DNA of 64,000 nucleotides from Campylobacter sp. Its GTDB lineage: Bacteria > Campylobacterota > Campylobacteria > Campylobacterales > Campylobacteraceae. The position numbers and the translations under genes are program-made. Positions 1 through 8,399 of the stretch are shown one piece after another; the first letter of the stretch is position 1, and each line of letters begins with the position of its first letter. Where the stretch lies: the NCBI RefSeq assembly GCF_019423325.1, contig NZ_JAHZBQ010000001.1, positions 744,001-808,000 on the forward strand, written 5' to 3'. The notes below the pieces were generated by a model. That model had not been told where the DNA came from. It saw nothing but the letters and a program-made list of their open reading frames with translations, and ran no database searches.

Positions 1-8
1 AGGAAGCG

Positions 9-461
9 ATGGCGTTTGAAAATGCAATCATCACCAAAGAGGATGATGAGAAGTATGGATTGAGTGCGCTATATGGTAAGTATAATTATGGAGCAAAGTT
101 GCCAAATCTAAATTTTACAATAGATAGGCAATTAGATTGCTGGCTTTTAAAAATTTATAGCTTTCCAGATCCAAATTATGACAGAGCATTGCTTTCTAAA
201 TCTATTTGGGTTTTATATTATGATGGAAAATATATCGAAGCTATTTTAGATGAAAGTTGTAAAATCAATAAAACAAAAATACCGAATGACTTTCATAGAA
301 TTTGGCAACTTTTAAGTTTAAAACCAAAATATACTTTAACCTTAGAATTTCAAGATATTTTAAATATATTAGAAGCTGCATTGAAAACATATAGAGATAT
401 TGATCTATATAAATCAAGAGAGAACTACACTATGGAGTTACAAAACTTAATCGATAAGTAA
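9..461 (+). CDS. Unknown 150-residue protein
   Basis: I do not recognise this protein. The ATG follows an AGGAAG ribosome binding site at the very edge of the window, so the start is well placed. The product has no signal peptide or membrane segment. It is acidic to neutral, rich in Tyr, Leu, Ile and Lys, and looks like a small globular cytoplasmic protein. Base composition is clearly more AT-rich than the housekeeping genes that follow, which suggests transfer. Size and composition would fit an immunity protein of a polymorphic toxin locus or a similar accessory gene, but nothing in the sequence proves it. Whatever lies upstream is outside the window. Confidence 0.6.
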   Translation: MAFENAIITKEDDEKYGLSALYGKYNYGAKLPNLNFTIDRQLDCWLLKIYSFPDPNYDRALLSKSIWVLYYDGKYIEAILDESCKINKTKIPNDFHRIWQLLSLKPKYTLTLEFQDILNILEAALKTYRDIDLYKSRENYTMELQNLIDK

Positions 462-471
462 GAGAAATAAA

Positions 472-585
472 ATGGCGTTTGTTGCATGGCATGTTCCAAA
501 AGGAATTTTAAATGTGCCTGAAATAGGAGAGTTTGTAACGATGCACCTAAAAGAATATCCACACCTTTCGTATCAAAAGATTTAA
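472..585 (+). CDS. 37-codon ORF, probable gene remnant
   Basis: A short ORF starts 10 bases after the stop of the preceding gene and opens, like that gene, with Met-Ala-Phe. Its residues (WHVPKG, GEFVTMHL) look like real protein, not random translation, but 37 residues is short. It may be the surviving start of a longer gene or a small companion of the upstream gene. No clear ribosome binding site is seen beyond a weak AAGAGAAA. Function unknown. Confidence 0.3.
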   Translation: MAFVAWHVPKGILNVPEIGEFVTMHLKEYPHLSYQKI

Positions 586-794
586 AACGCTAGAAAGGTA
601 TATTTCTTGTAATTGTAATGAAATTTCTAAAATTTTATAAATTTAAAATTCCTATAAAGCACGCGTAACAAAATCCTCGTCAAAATTTCAACGCCCAAGC
701 TTTATTTAAATTTCGGTACGCCAAGCTCTGCGGTGAAATTTTAGATAAATTTTAAAATTCAAGAGCATGTTTAAATTTAGGAGGTTTGGATGAA

Positions 795-827
795 GCATTT
801 ATCAAGCGCGAGCCCGCTTGATAATGC
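795..827. repeat. Inverted repeat, 13-bp stem with one bulge
   Basis: The arms GCATTTATCAAGCG (795-808) and CGCTTGATAATGC (815-827) pair along 13 bp with one extra T and a 6-base loop. No T-run follows on the plus strand, so it is not a classical terminator. It could be a degenerate terminator of the left-hand genes or a REP-like element. Confidence 0.45.
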
Positions 828-902
828 ATGATGGGGAAGAGTAAATTTTTCGGGTTTAACGCCCTTTTTGCGTTATATATGAGGCAAAATAATGCAGATG
901 AG

Positions 903-927
903 AAAGAGCGGAAATACTCCGCTCTTT
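903..927 (-). terminator. Rho-independent terminator of the porin gene
   Basis: A perfect 10-bp stem, AAAGAGCGGA with TCCGCTCTTT, around a 5-base loop lies 7 bases downstream of the porin stop codon. On the minus strand the stem ends in a CTCTTTCTC tract. Perfect pairing and position support the call. Confidence 0.8.
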
Positions 928-933
928 AAAGCT

Positions 934-2325
934 TTAGTTGCCGCTTAGATCAAATTTATACGCAGCCTGCAACCATATCTCGTTCTCGTCGAACTTTCTA
1001 TTTACGCCGCTAGCGTAGTGATCGCTTCTCTCAAGCGCAGTGTAAGTTACGCCCAAGCTTAGCCCCTTCACGGCCTTAGGAGCGTAGTTTGCCGTTACCG
1101 CCCAGCCCTCTACGTCCATGCTGGTGCCGACCCTTTGGCCCGCAGCCCCGCTAGCATTGATATTATTCGTGCCGCCTACTCTGTCTTGATTGCCTTTTAC
1201 GTAGTGTAGTGCGGTTTTGAAGCCATCTAGGCCAATAGCACCGAAGTTGTAATCAAGCACGACCTTATGCGTATCCATACCCGCGTATCCCGTGAATACG
1301 AACGGACCTCTAATAGGCAGAGCGGTGTATGATCCAGGGCCGTTACCGACGCCTAAAATAACGGCATCGTCGTCGCTAACGGTCGTATAGGCATACGATA
1401 GACCGAATCCAAAAAACTCGCTAACCGAGACTCTTGCGCCGAACATATCGCCGTCAAGCCTTCTTGGCTCCAGCCCTCCGTTTACGCGCGAGCCTTTGTA
1501 GTTAAGATCAAATCCTAGCTTTAAAATCTCGCCTACCGGCACTTTTACATTCGCCTCGGCAAGATATAGGCTAACGTCGCCGTCCTTTAACGCATTAACA
1601 GGTTTTACGTCTGTTACTGCTGCGTAAGCGCCGGTTAAAGTAGTATAAGGCAGGGATTTGTTTTGAACGTATGCGGAGAAGATATTTTCAAATTTTACGG
1701 CGATAGGACCCGTCATATTACCCAGAATCACTCTATCTTTAAACAAAGGAGCCTTTCCTTCGCCTGCCGGAGCGCCCATAGCGGTTTTGCTCCTTCCTTG
1801 GAATTTATAAAACCATCCGCCCCACAAGGTAGTATCGGGGATATCTTTATTAGATATCGCTACACCCTCGAAAGCTTCTTTAAACGCCCTCGTATAGTTG
1901 CCTGCTACCAGCGGAGTAACAACATATTGTCTTCCTGCTTTTATATCGGTATTTCCTATGCCGTATCCTAGGTATAATTCAGATAATACCGCACCCTTGG
2001 TATACCACTCCTTATCGTAGGCGGTCTTATTGCTTGAGCCTACATGATACGGCATCAACCAGCCTTGTCCGGTAAGCCCTATTCTAAAGCCGTAAAGAGG
2101 ATCGGTAACGTATCCGAGCTCAAGACCCACGCCGAATGCCTCGTAGTCGTTATCGCCCGTAGCGGCTTCGCCTCTATTGTCTACGGTTTTATTGGCGTAA
2201 GTTGTCTTTACCGTTCCGCCAAGCTTACCGTTAGTGATCGCATCGGCTACGCTCTCCGCCGCGCTTAGCGAGGATACAGCACATGCGCAAACCGTAGCAG
2301 CCAAACTTAGTTTGATGAGTTTCAT
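934..2325 (-). CDS. porA: Campylobacter major outer membrane porin (MOMP)
   Basis: Trimeric outer-membrane beta-barrel porin of the Campylobacter MOMP family, the main route for small hydrophilic solutes and a dominant surface antigen. Seen: a Sec signal peptide of about 22 residues ending Ser-Leu-Ser-Ala-Ala, then 440 residues of alternating aromatic/polar beta-strand sequence, many Gly and Tyr and no hydrophobic helix. The N-terminal part of the mature protein (GKLGGTVKTTYANKT) and the C-terminal stretch ending ELWLQ-like and AAYKF are typical of epsilon porins, although the last residue is not Phe. The length of 463 is within the family range. The gene is monocistronic, with a GGAG ribosome binding site 7 bases from the ATG, its own promoter and a strong terminator, as expected for a highly expressed gene. 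Confidence 0.93.
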   Translation of the reverse strand: MKLIKLSLAATVCACAVSSLSAAESVADAITNGKLGGTVKTTYANKTVDNRGEAATGDNDYEAFGVGLELGYVTDPLYGFRIGLTGQGWLMPYHVGSSNKTAYDKEWYTKGAVLSELYLGYGIGNTDIKAGRQYVVTPLVAGNYTRAFKEAFEGVAISNKDIPDTTLWGGWFYKFQGRSKTAMGAPAGEGKAPLFKDRVILGNMTGPIAVKFENIFSAYVQNKSLPYTTLTGAYAAVTDVKPVNALKDGDVSLYLAEANVKVPVGEILKLGFDLNYKGSRVNGGLEPRRLDGDMFGARVSVSEFFGFGLSYAYTTVSDDDAVILGVGNGPGSYTALPIRGPFVFTGYAGMDTHKVVLDYNFGAIGLDGFKTALHYVKGNQDRVGGTNNINASGAAGQRVGTSMDVEGWAVTANYAPKAVKGLSLGVTYTALERSDHYASGVNRKFDENEIWLQAAYKFDLSGN

Positions 2326-2369
2326 TCGAAATCTCCTTTCATAAAGATTTACAAATATTTATAAAATGA

Positions 2370-2375
2370 ATTATA
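2370..2375 (-). promoter_or_regulatory. Probable -10 box of the porin promoter
   Basis: A perfect TATAAT (minus strand, in the context TTTGATATAATTC) lies 45 bases upstream of the porin ATG. No good -35 is visible, which is usual for Campylobacter sigma-70 promoters, where the -10 and a T-rich upstream tract dominate. Confidence 0.6.
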
Positions 2376-2694
2376 TCAAACAATCTCGCTGTTTGCGATA
2401 AAAAAGGGGGAAATTAAAAATAAAATTACGCAACTTTGTAAAGATTAAATTAATGAGTGGCGGAATTTATAGCCCGATTTATGATTTCATGCTTTGGCGA
2501 AAATTTTTGGCTTGCGCCCCGACCTCGACTCGCGGATAAAAGCGATCGAAACCTTAAAATTTTCAAAACGCCAAACCGAGCCGCTAAATAAAATTTTTAC
2601 CGAAATCAAAGAGTGAAATTCCGCCGCTTTTAAATTTTAAAATTTAGAAAACGCAGTGAAGCTTGCGAGCTGAAATTTCTTTTTAAATTTAAAA
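2376..2694. other. Spacer between porA and htpG, no gene seen
   Basis: No ORF with coding character. It contains several AAATTT words and otherwise unstructured sequence between the porin promoter and the htpG terminator. Confidence 0.5.
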
Positions 2695-2733
2695 GCGCGG
2701 CTACATAGATTTATACAACCTATGCAGCCGCGC
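2695..2733 (-). terminator. Hairpin terminator of htpG
   Basis: The arms GCGCGGCTACATAG and CTATGCAGCCGCGC (one mismatched pair inside) flank an 11-base loop about 40 bases beyond the htpG stop. On the minus strand the stem is followed by TTTTAAATTT. This is a very stable GC-rich hairpin. Confidence 0.75.
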
Positions 2734-2772
2734 AGAATTTAGGTAGCGATCGAAGCTCTAAATTTAGATAAT

Positions 2773-4614
2773 CTATAGAGCCTTTGCGATTAGCTCGTTT
2801 ACGTTTTTAATAAACTCGCTCGGATTTTCCAGCTCCTGCCCCTCGCTAAGGCGCGCCAGATCGTAAATTATCTCGGCTACTTGCGGCAGCATCAGTTTAT
2901 CGGACTGCAGCTTTTTGATGATCTCGTGATCTGCGTTGATCTCCAAAATCGGCTTTATTGGCGGCATATTGCGGCCTCCCATCTGCTTAAGCAGCTGCTG
3001 TGTCGCAAAATCTGGATCGTTCTCGTCAAAAACAAGGCAGGAAAGCGAGCCGCTTAGACGCGATGAAATTTTAACGTCCTTGACGCGTTCGCCTAAAATT
3101 TCTTTGATCTTTGCGGCGATCTCTTTGGCTTGCGGCGTCGCGGTATCGTCGCTTGCAGCTTCTTGCTTGATCGAAGTCGCATTTTTAACCGGCGTCTTGT
3201 CAAACTCAAAAACGCCAGGCATCACGATCGTATCGATCTCATCGTCGCAGAGCAGCACCTCCGTGCCCTCGGTGTTAAATTTTTCGATCAGAGGCGAGCT
3301 TTTAAGCATCGCGGCGCTGTTTCCCGCGATATAATAGATCTCTTTTTGCTCCGCGCCCATTTTTTCCTTATACTCGCCAAGAGTGATGAGCCCCTCTCGC
3401 AGGTTTGATTTGAAAAGACAGAGCTTTAAAATTTCCTCTTTGTTTGCGCCGAAGCCGTAAAGCCCCTCTTTCAGAACCTTGCCGAATAATTCGTAAAATT
3501 TTATGTATTTTTCGCGATCGTTCTGCAAAAGCTTCTGCAGCTCGGATAGAATTTTTTTCACGCTCTGTTCGCGGACATAGGCTAGAATTCGGTTTTCTTG
3601 TAAAATTTCGCGGCTTACGTTTAGCGGCAGATCCTCGACGTCCATTATGCCGCGTACGAAGCGCAGGTAGCTAGGCAGCAGCTCTTTGGCGTCGTCGGTG
3701 ATGAAAACGCGCTTGACGTAGAGCTTCACGCCGCTTTGATAATCGACGCGGTATAGATCGAAAGGCTCGCTGCTCGGCACGTAAAAAAGCGTCGTGTATT
3801 CGTGCGTGCCCTCGGCCTTAGTGTGGATGTAAAACAGCGGATCGCCGCTGTCGTGGCTGATCTGCTTGTAAAATTCATTGTAATCGCTTGGCTTTAGGCT
3901 GCTTTTTGGAAGCTGCCAAAGCGCGCTCGCGCGGTTGATCTGGACGTTTTTGATTTCGCTATGCCCCTGCTCGCCCTCTTTTTGCGCGGGTACGTATTCT
4001 TCTTTATCCATAAAGATCGGATATGGGATGTGGTTGGAGTATTTTTTGATAATGCCTTCGAGCCTGTAGCCGTCCAAAAACTCCTCATCTTTCATATGCA
4101 GGATTATCGTCGTGCCGAAGTCCTCTTTTTGCGCCTTTTCGATCGCGTAGTTGCTCGCGTCGCTGCTCCATTTATAGCCGTCCTGCGAGAGCGGCTTACG
4201 GCTGATCACCTCGATACGGTCTGCTACCATAAACGCCGAATAAAACCCGACGCCGAACTGCCCGATGAGGTTGCTGTCCTTCGCCGCATCGCCGCTAAGG
4301 CTCGCCATAAAGCCCTTCGTGCCGCTGCGCGCGATAGTGCCTAGATTGCTCTCGAGCTCAGCCTCGTCCATGCCGATGCCGTTGTCGCCGATGCTTAGCG
4401 TTTTGGCATCTTTGTCGATCTTTATATCGATGCGCGGCACATACGAAAGCGCCTTGTAATCGTCGTTCGTAAGGCTTAGATAGTTTAACTTATCCAGCGC
4501 GTCGCTTGCGTTTGAGATGAGCTCGCGCAGGAAAATTTCCTTGTTTGAATAAAGCGAATGGATCATCAAATTTAGCAGATCATTCACTTCGGTCTTAAAT
4601 TTTTTCTTTGCCAT
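2773..4614 (-). CDS. htpG: Hsp90-family chaperone HtpG
   Basis: Cytosolic ATP-dependent chaperone of the Hsp90 family. Length 613 is normal. Seen: N-terminal GHKL ATPase domain (about 1-215) with the helix ELISNASDALDK, the ATP-lid motif GDNGIGM and the G-rich GQFGVGFYSA; middle domain (about 225-490) with SREILQENR carrying the catalytic Arg; and a C-terminal dimerisation domain. There is no eukaryote-like charged linker and no MEEVD tail, as expected for bacteria. The ATG is preceded by AAAGGA. The gene is monocistronic, with a consensus sigma-70 promoter that carries a CIRCE-like element (listed separately), so heat-shock control by HrcA is plausible. Confidence 0.97.
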   Translation of the reverse strand: MAKKKFKTEVNDLLNLMIHSLYSNKEIFLRELISNASDALDKLNYLSLTNDDYKALSYVPRIDIKIDKDAKTLSIGDNGIGMDEAELESNLGTIARSGTKGFMASLSGDAAKDSNLIGQFGVGFYSAFMVADRIEVISRKPLSQDGYKWSSDASNYAIEKAQKEDFGTTIILHMKDEEFLDGYRLEGIIKKYSNHIPYPIFMDKEEYVPAQKEGEQGHSEIKNVQINRASALWQLPKSSLKPSDYNEFYKQISHDSGDPLFYIHTKAEGTHEYTTLFYVPSSEPFDLYRVDYQSGVKLYVKRVFITDDAKELLPSYLRFVRGIMDVEDLPLNVSREILQENRILAYVREQSVKKILSELQKLLQNDREKYIKFYELFGKVLKEGLYGFGANKEEILKLCLFKSNLREGLITLGEYKEKMGAEQKEIYYIAGNSAAMLKSSPLIEKFNTEGTEVLLCDDEIDTIVMPGVFEFDKTPVKNATSIKQEAASDDTATPQAKEIAAKIKEILGERVKDVKISSRLSGSLSCLVFDENDPDFATQQLLKQMGGRNMPPIKPILEINADHEIIKKLQSDKLMLPQVAEIIYDLARLSEGQELENPSEFIKNVNELIAKAL

Positions 4615-4636
4615 TATGCGGTCCTTTTTGAAAATT

Positions 4637-4663
4637 TTGGCAGATTATATCATGGAGTGCTAA
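4637..4663 (-). promoter_or_regulatory. CIRCE-like HrcA operator with one perfect half-site
   Basis: GAGTGCTAA at 4655-4663 is a perfect half of the CIRCE consensus (TTAGCACTC-N9-GAGTGCTAA). Exactly nine bases away, 4637-4645 reads TTGGCAGAT, which matches the partner at TT.GCA only. The element spans the spacer and -10 box of the htpG promoter. The spacing is seen directly; HrcA binding is inferred. Confidence 0.5.
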
Positions 4664-4672
4664 TCTTGTCAA
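4644..4672 (-). promoter_or_regulatory. Consensus sigma-70 promoter of htpG
   Basis: TTGACA (4672-4667), a 17-base spacer and TATAAT (4649-4644) on the minus strand form a perfect consensus promoter whose -10 box lies 29 bases upstream of the htpG ATG. Full -35 boxes are unusual in Campylobacter. Confidence 0.85.
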
Positions 4673-4948
4673 GAGTAGAATAAATAAACTTGATATGCAT
4701 CCTATCAAGTTTTGTAAATTTATGCGCGTCCGAAGTATATAAAATTTAAACCTATCTGCAGATCATACCGGCGATAACCAATCCAAATTTTACGGCTCAT
4801 TTACATTAAATTTGCGGATTTTTCTTGGTCATATTTTTTTGAAAAATTCAAAACAAGATGATATAATCCCCTTGATATTAATGCGATTTTTATGATAAAA
4901 ACGGATGTTTAATTAAAACAAAATTTATCGAGCAAAAAAGGATCTCAT
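4673..4948. other. Divergent htpG / Sel1-gene control region
   Basis: No gene. Holds the htpG promoter on the left and the promoter of the plus-strand Sel1 gene on the right; TATAAT at 4862-4867 after a T-rich tract is the best candidate for the latter. Confidence 0.5.
4862..4867 (+). promoter_or_regulatory. Probable -10 box of the Sel1-like gene
   Basis: A perfect TATAAT preceded by T-rich sequence (TTTTTCTTGG, TATTTTTTT), the usual Campylobacter promoter layout, 81 bases before the TTG start of the downstream gene. Confidence 0.5.
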
Positions 4949-5860
4949 TTGAATAACGAGGAAATCATACAACGCATAAATGAGCTGAGAGAAAAGCGTG
5001 GCAAAAATTTAAAAAGCCCAAGTGAAACTGTCTGCGAAACGGATGTTAATGCAGATATGGATACGGACGCTGCCGCAAATTTGACCGAAAAATCAGGCGC
5101 AGGTTCGGCAGTAAATTTAAGCCAAAAACCGAGCTCTAAGCCCTCCGTCGTTACTTTAATGGGTGAGCAATCAATCAAAGACGCAGATCTCCGCACTCCA
5201 CGCAATAATCGATCTGCGCTGAAAATGCTCCCTCTCGTCATCGTATGTATAGTCGCGGTTTTTATAGCGATAAAAGCGCCTTTTCGCACAGAAATTTTGA
5301 ACGAAACCCAAATTCCTATCAATCAAACAAACGAAGACGCAAACAAAAATCCTAAAGAAATTTCTATTCGCACCAAAGACGGCACTTTAAAAATGAAAAA
5401 TCCCGTAAGATTTCGCGAAGATTGCGACGGCGGAGACGGCGATGCCTGTGCCGTGCTTTCGAGCCTTCTGCTACTAAATGGTGAAATTTCGCAAGAAGGC
5501 GCCAAAGATCTGCTTAAAAAAGGCTGCTACGAGCTTAACGGCGGCGAAAGCTGCACGAGACTCGCAGGCTACGAGGATAGAGATTCTCAAGAGGGCAGAA
5601 AACTGTACAAAAAAGCATGCAAGCTCGGCAACGGCGAAGGCTGCTTTATGTTCGGTTACGTCGCGTATTTTGACGACGATGACAAAGAAACGGGTGCGCG
5701 ATACTTTGAGCGATCGTGTGAGTTACGATTTGCAGAGGCGTGCTATTTTTTAGTGGGAATTTATTCAAATGATCCGGCAAAATCGCAAAGATATCAGGCT
5801 CTGTTTGAAAAATATCAACAAGAAAACGACGATGCGATAATCAGCTTTAGGCGCAGATAA
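4949..5860 (+). CDS. Membrane-anchored cysteine-rich Sel1-repeat protein
   Basis: A 303-residue protein starting at TTG, chosen because AAAAAGGA lies 6 bases upstream and no ATG fits. Residues 1-90 are a polar, low-complexity cytoplasmic region. One membrane helix follows at about 93-110 (LPLVIVCIVAVFIAIKAP), and the rest should be periplasmic. From about residue 150 there are four Sel1/TPR-like repeats, each with a Cys pair about seven residues apart (GCYELNGGESC, ACKLGNGEGC, SCELRFAEAC), the arrangement of Helicobacter cysteine-rich Hcp proteins, where the pair forms a disulphide. Inferred role: periplasmic scaffold or stress-response adaptor; the partner is unknown. It stands alone in the opposite direction to both neighbours. 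Confidence 0.75.
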   Translation: MNNEEIIQRINELREKRGKNLKSPSETVCETDVNADMDTDAAANLTEKSGAGSAVNLSQKPSSKPSVVTLMGEQSIKDADLRTPRNNRSALKMLPLVIVCIVAVFIAIKAPFRTEILNETQIPINQTNEDANKNPKEISIRTKDGTLKMKNPVRFREDCDGGDGDACAVLSSLLLLNGEISQEGAKDLLKKGCYELNGGESCTRLAGYEDRDSQEGRKLYKKACKLGNGEGCFMFGYVAYFDDDDKETGARYFERSCELRFAEACYFLVGIYSNDPAKSQRYQALFEKYQQENDDAIISFRRR

Positions 5861-6088
5861 TTTTGCGGCTCAATGCACTTTTGCGCATTGCGCTTGCGGG
5901 TTTAAATTTGCGCAAATCAAAAAGCGTCTTTCGTCTGCAAGCATACAGATTTCAAATTTTACTCAAACCGAAGCGCCGCGTTAAATTTACACAAACGCAG
6001 AAAGTCAAATTTAATCGGTTTAATAAATTTAAAGCCTAGCGCAGAGATCGCCTTAAATTTACGCGAGCTCATACTGTCCGGCGCGCTT

Positions 6089-7102
6089 TTAAATTTTACT
6101 CATCACGTCGTCGATTATTGCTTGCGCGCCGTTTCGATCAACAAGCTCAAGCAGTCCTTTGCTCGCTCGTGCCACATCAAAGCTCTCAATCAAGCCCAAA
6201 ATCCGCTCGCCGCTTGCGTCCTCTTGACGTAAAATTTCGCAAAGTCCGCGCTCTTTAAGAAATTTCGCATTGTAAAACTGATGATCTGCCGCTGCGAACG
6301 GAAACGGCACAAATATCGCAGGCAGGCCGTTTGCACAGAGCTCCCACAGCGTACTGGCACCGCTGCGTCCGACGCAAAGATCGGCGCTTGCGATGAGCTC
6401 GTGCATGTTTTTACAAAAGCCCACGAGCTGTACATCTAGGCCCTGCTGCGCGTAGATCTGCGAGATGCGCTCAAACTCGCGCTCGCCGCACTGATGGATC
6501 ACGCCGTAGCCGAGGCTCAAGAGCTTAGGTACAAGCTCCACGGCAAGCGAGTTGATAAAGCTCGCTCCCTGCGAACCGCCCAAAAAGATAACCCTCTTAA
6601 GCGCCGTGCGCGGCCGCGCCGTCTCGAAAAAAATATCCGCGATCGGATAAGCAAACGCGGGCTTTTCATAGGAGCTGTAAAACGCGCGCGCGAATGGCCT
6701 CAGCAGGCGATTGAGCCACCCGCAAACGGCGTTTTGCTCGTGGATAAAAAACGGCACGCGAGAAAGGATCGCCGCGATGGATGCGGGCGCCGAGCTGTAT
6801 CCGCCCACGCTGATGAGCGCGCGGACGCCGTTTTGCTTTAAAATTTTACGCGCCGCAAGCGAGAGGCGCAGGATATTTAGCAGCGAGGCTAGCTTGGCAA
6901 AGCCCTTTTTATCGACGACGCCCGAGCTTTGCAGAAAATAGGTGCGCGCAAAAAGCTCGCTACCCTCAAACCACGCGCGATCCTGCCCGCGGTTTGAGCC
7001 GATGAAGATTGTTTCAATGCCCTGCTTCGCGAGGCGGGCGGCTAAATTTTTAGCGATTATCAGATGCCCGCCAGTGCCGCCGCCGCTGATTGCTATGACC
7101 AT
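6089..7102 (-). CDS. murG: MurG, lipid II-forming GlcNAc transferase
   Basis: Peripheral inner-membrane glycosyltransferase (GT28) that adds GlcNAc from UDP-GlcNAc to lipid I, giving lipid II. Length 337 is normal. Seen: the N-terminal GGGTGGHL loop (residues 7-14), the hinge-side motif GGSQGASF in the C-terminal domain, and the UDP-GlcNAc site around GRSGASTLWELCANGLP and PFPFAAADHQ. The ATG follows AAAGGA. It lies downstream of ftsW in the same direction with 136 bases between, so the two are probably cotranscribed; the same pair is adjacent in C. jejuni as I recall. Confidence 0.96.
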   Translation of the reverse strand: MVIAISGGGTGGHLIIAKNLAARLAKQGIETIFIGSNRGQDRAWFEGSELFARTYFLQSSGVVDKKGFAKLASLLNILRLSLAARKILKQNGVRALISVGGYSSAPASIAAILSRVPFFIHEQNAVCGWLNRLLRPFARAFYSSYEKPAFAYPIADIFFETARPRTALKRVIFLGGSQGASFINSLAVELVPKLLSLGYGVIHQCGEREFERISQIYAQQGLDVQLVGFCKNMHELIASADLCVGRSGASTLWELCANGLPAIFVPFPFAAADHQFYNAKFLKERGLCEILRQEDASGERILGLIESFDVARASKGLLELVDRNGAQAIIDDVMSKI

Positions 7103-7238
7103 ATTTTTCCTTTAAATTTATAAAATTTCGCCCCTAAATTTGAGCCTCGGTGCGCTTCGGCGTAGAATTTTAAGCGCGATTTGGCTCTAAATTTACGCCT
7201 AAATTTAAATCGCACTCGCTCCAAAGCCCGCAAAAGCC

Positions 7239-8399
7239 TTAAAATTTCGCCCTTTTCGACGCCATCAAAACGAGCCCCACCGCAAACGATGCCGCGAGCA
7301 GGTGGCTGCCGCCGTAGCTCAGAAACGGCACGGCGATGCCCTTTACCGGCGAGATCGACGTGATGCCGTAGGAATTGATAATGAACGAAAAGAAAAACAT
7401 AAAGCCGATACCCAGGCAAAAGAGGAAATTTACGTTACTAGGCGACTTACTCGCTGTCTGAAAGATGCGAAAGAGCATCGCATAAAATAGCGCCACGATG
7501 AGCAAAATCCCGACGAACCCCCACTCCTCGGCAATGCCTGCGAGCACGAAGTCGGTATGCACCTCGCTCAGATAGCCTAGCTTAAAGCTCCCGAGCCCAA
7601 GTCCCTGCCCGAAAAACTCGCCGTTGTTTATCGCATTTAGCGAGTGTCCGACCTGATACGGCGCGCTAGCGTCCTCTATGCGCAGCCCGGCGGCTGTTTC
7701 GGGCGACATAAACGACAGCACGAAATCCTGCACGCCGCCCCACCACGAGCGCACGCGATCGACCCTGTGCGCGCTCGTGACGATAAAGACGTAGGCGAGC
7801 CCCAAAATCCCCATAAAGCTAAAACCGATGAGCTTGAAGCTCGTGCCCGCAAAAAGCGACATAAAAATCATCGTAAGCCCCAGCACTGCGACCTGCCCCA
7901 GATCGTTTTGCACGATGGCGACCAGGATCACCACAAAGCCGAAAAGCGCTACGTAAGGAAGCAGCGTCGCGATCTCGCGCCCGATGCTTTTTTTGGAGTG
8001 ATCGAGCTTGCGCGAGAAGCTCCACGCCAAAAAGTAGATGAAGCCCACTTTGAAAAATTCCACCGGCGCGAGGTTAAAAAACGGCAGTCTGATCCAGCGC
8101 GCTGCGCCGTTTACGTCGGCGACCAGGGATTTGGGCAAAAAGCCCATCGCGAGCATCAAAATCCCCATTATCGCAAAAAGCGACATGCACACCGGCGTTA
8201 GGCATTTATCGGGATCGGCGCGCGAGACGATCCACATCACCGCGATGCACGCGATCCCTACCGCGCACTGACGATAAAAAAAATGCAGTGGCGTAGCACC
8301 CAGCAGAAGCACCGTATATGAGCTCAGCGACAGCGAAAATATCATGCCGATCGTAATGAGCGCGCAGGTGAAGTAATATAGCCATTTATCGGTTCTCAA
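7239..8399 (-). CDS. ftsW: FtsW/RodA-family peptidoglycan glycosyltransferase, probably FtsW
   Basis: SEDS-family polytopic membrane protein (386 residues, about ten helices) that polymerises lipid II at the division septum. Seen: the family signature near the C-terminus (SPVKGIAVPFLSYGGSHL), the motif WIRLPFFNLAPVEFFK with the SEDS Pro/Glu pattern, and the large loop with GQGLGLGSFKLGYLSEVHTDFVLAGIAEE. The start is TTG, supported by GGAGAG 7 bases upstream; a nearby ATG (8403) is out of frame. RodA and FtsW are close relatives. Linkage to murG favours FtsW. Confidence 0.88.
   Translation of the reverse strand: MRTDKWLYYFTCALITIGMIFSLSLSSYTVLLLGATPLHFFYRQCAVGIACIAVMWIVSRADPDKCLTPVCMSLFAIMGILMLAMGFLPKSLVADVNGAARWIRLPFFNLAPVEFFKVGFIYFLAWSFSRKLDHSKKSIGREIATLLPYVALFGFVVILVAIVQNDLGQVAVLGLTMIFMSLFAGTSFKLIGFSFMGILGLAYVFIVTSAHRVDRVRSWWGGVQDFVLSFMSPETAAGLRIEDASAPYQVGHSLNAINNGEFFGQGLGLGSFKLGYLSEVHTDFVLAGIAEEWGFVGILLIVALFYAMLFRIFQTASKSPSNVNFLFCLGIGFMFFFSFIINSYGITSISPVKGIAVPFLSYGGSHLLAASFAVGLVLMASKRAKF

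Larger units (their letters stand above)
586..933. other. Spacer before porA, no gene seen
   Basis: No convincing ORF. The stretch holds several AAATTT-type words, a long inverted repeat at 795-827 and the porin terminator at 903-927. It separates AT-rich accessory sequence on the left from core genes on the right. Confidence 0.5.
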
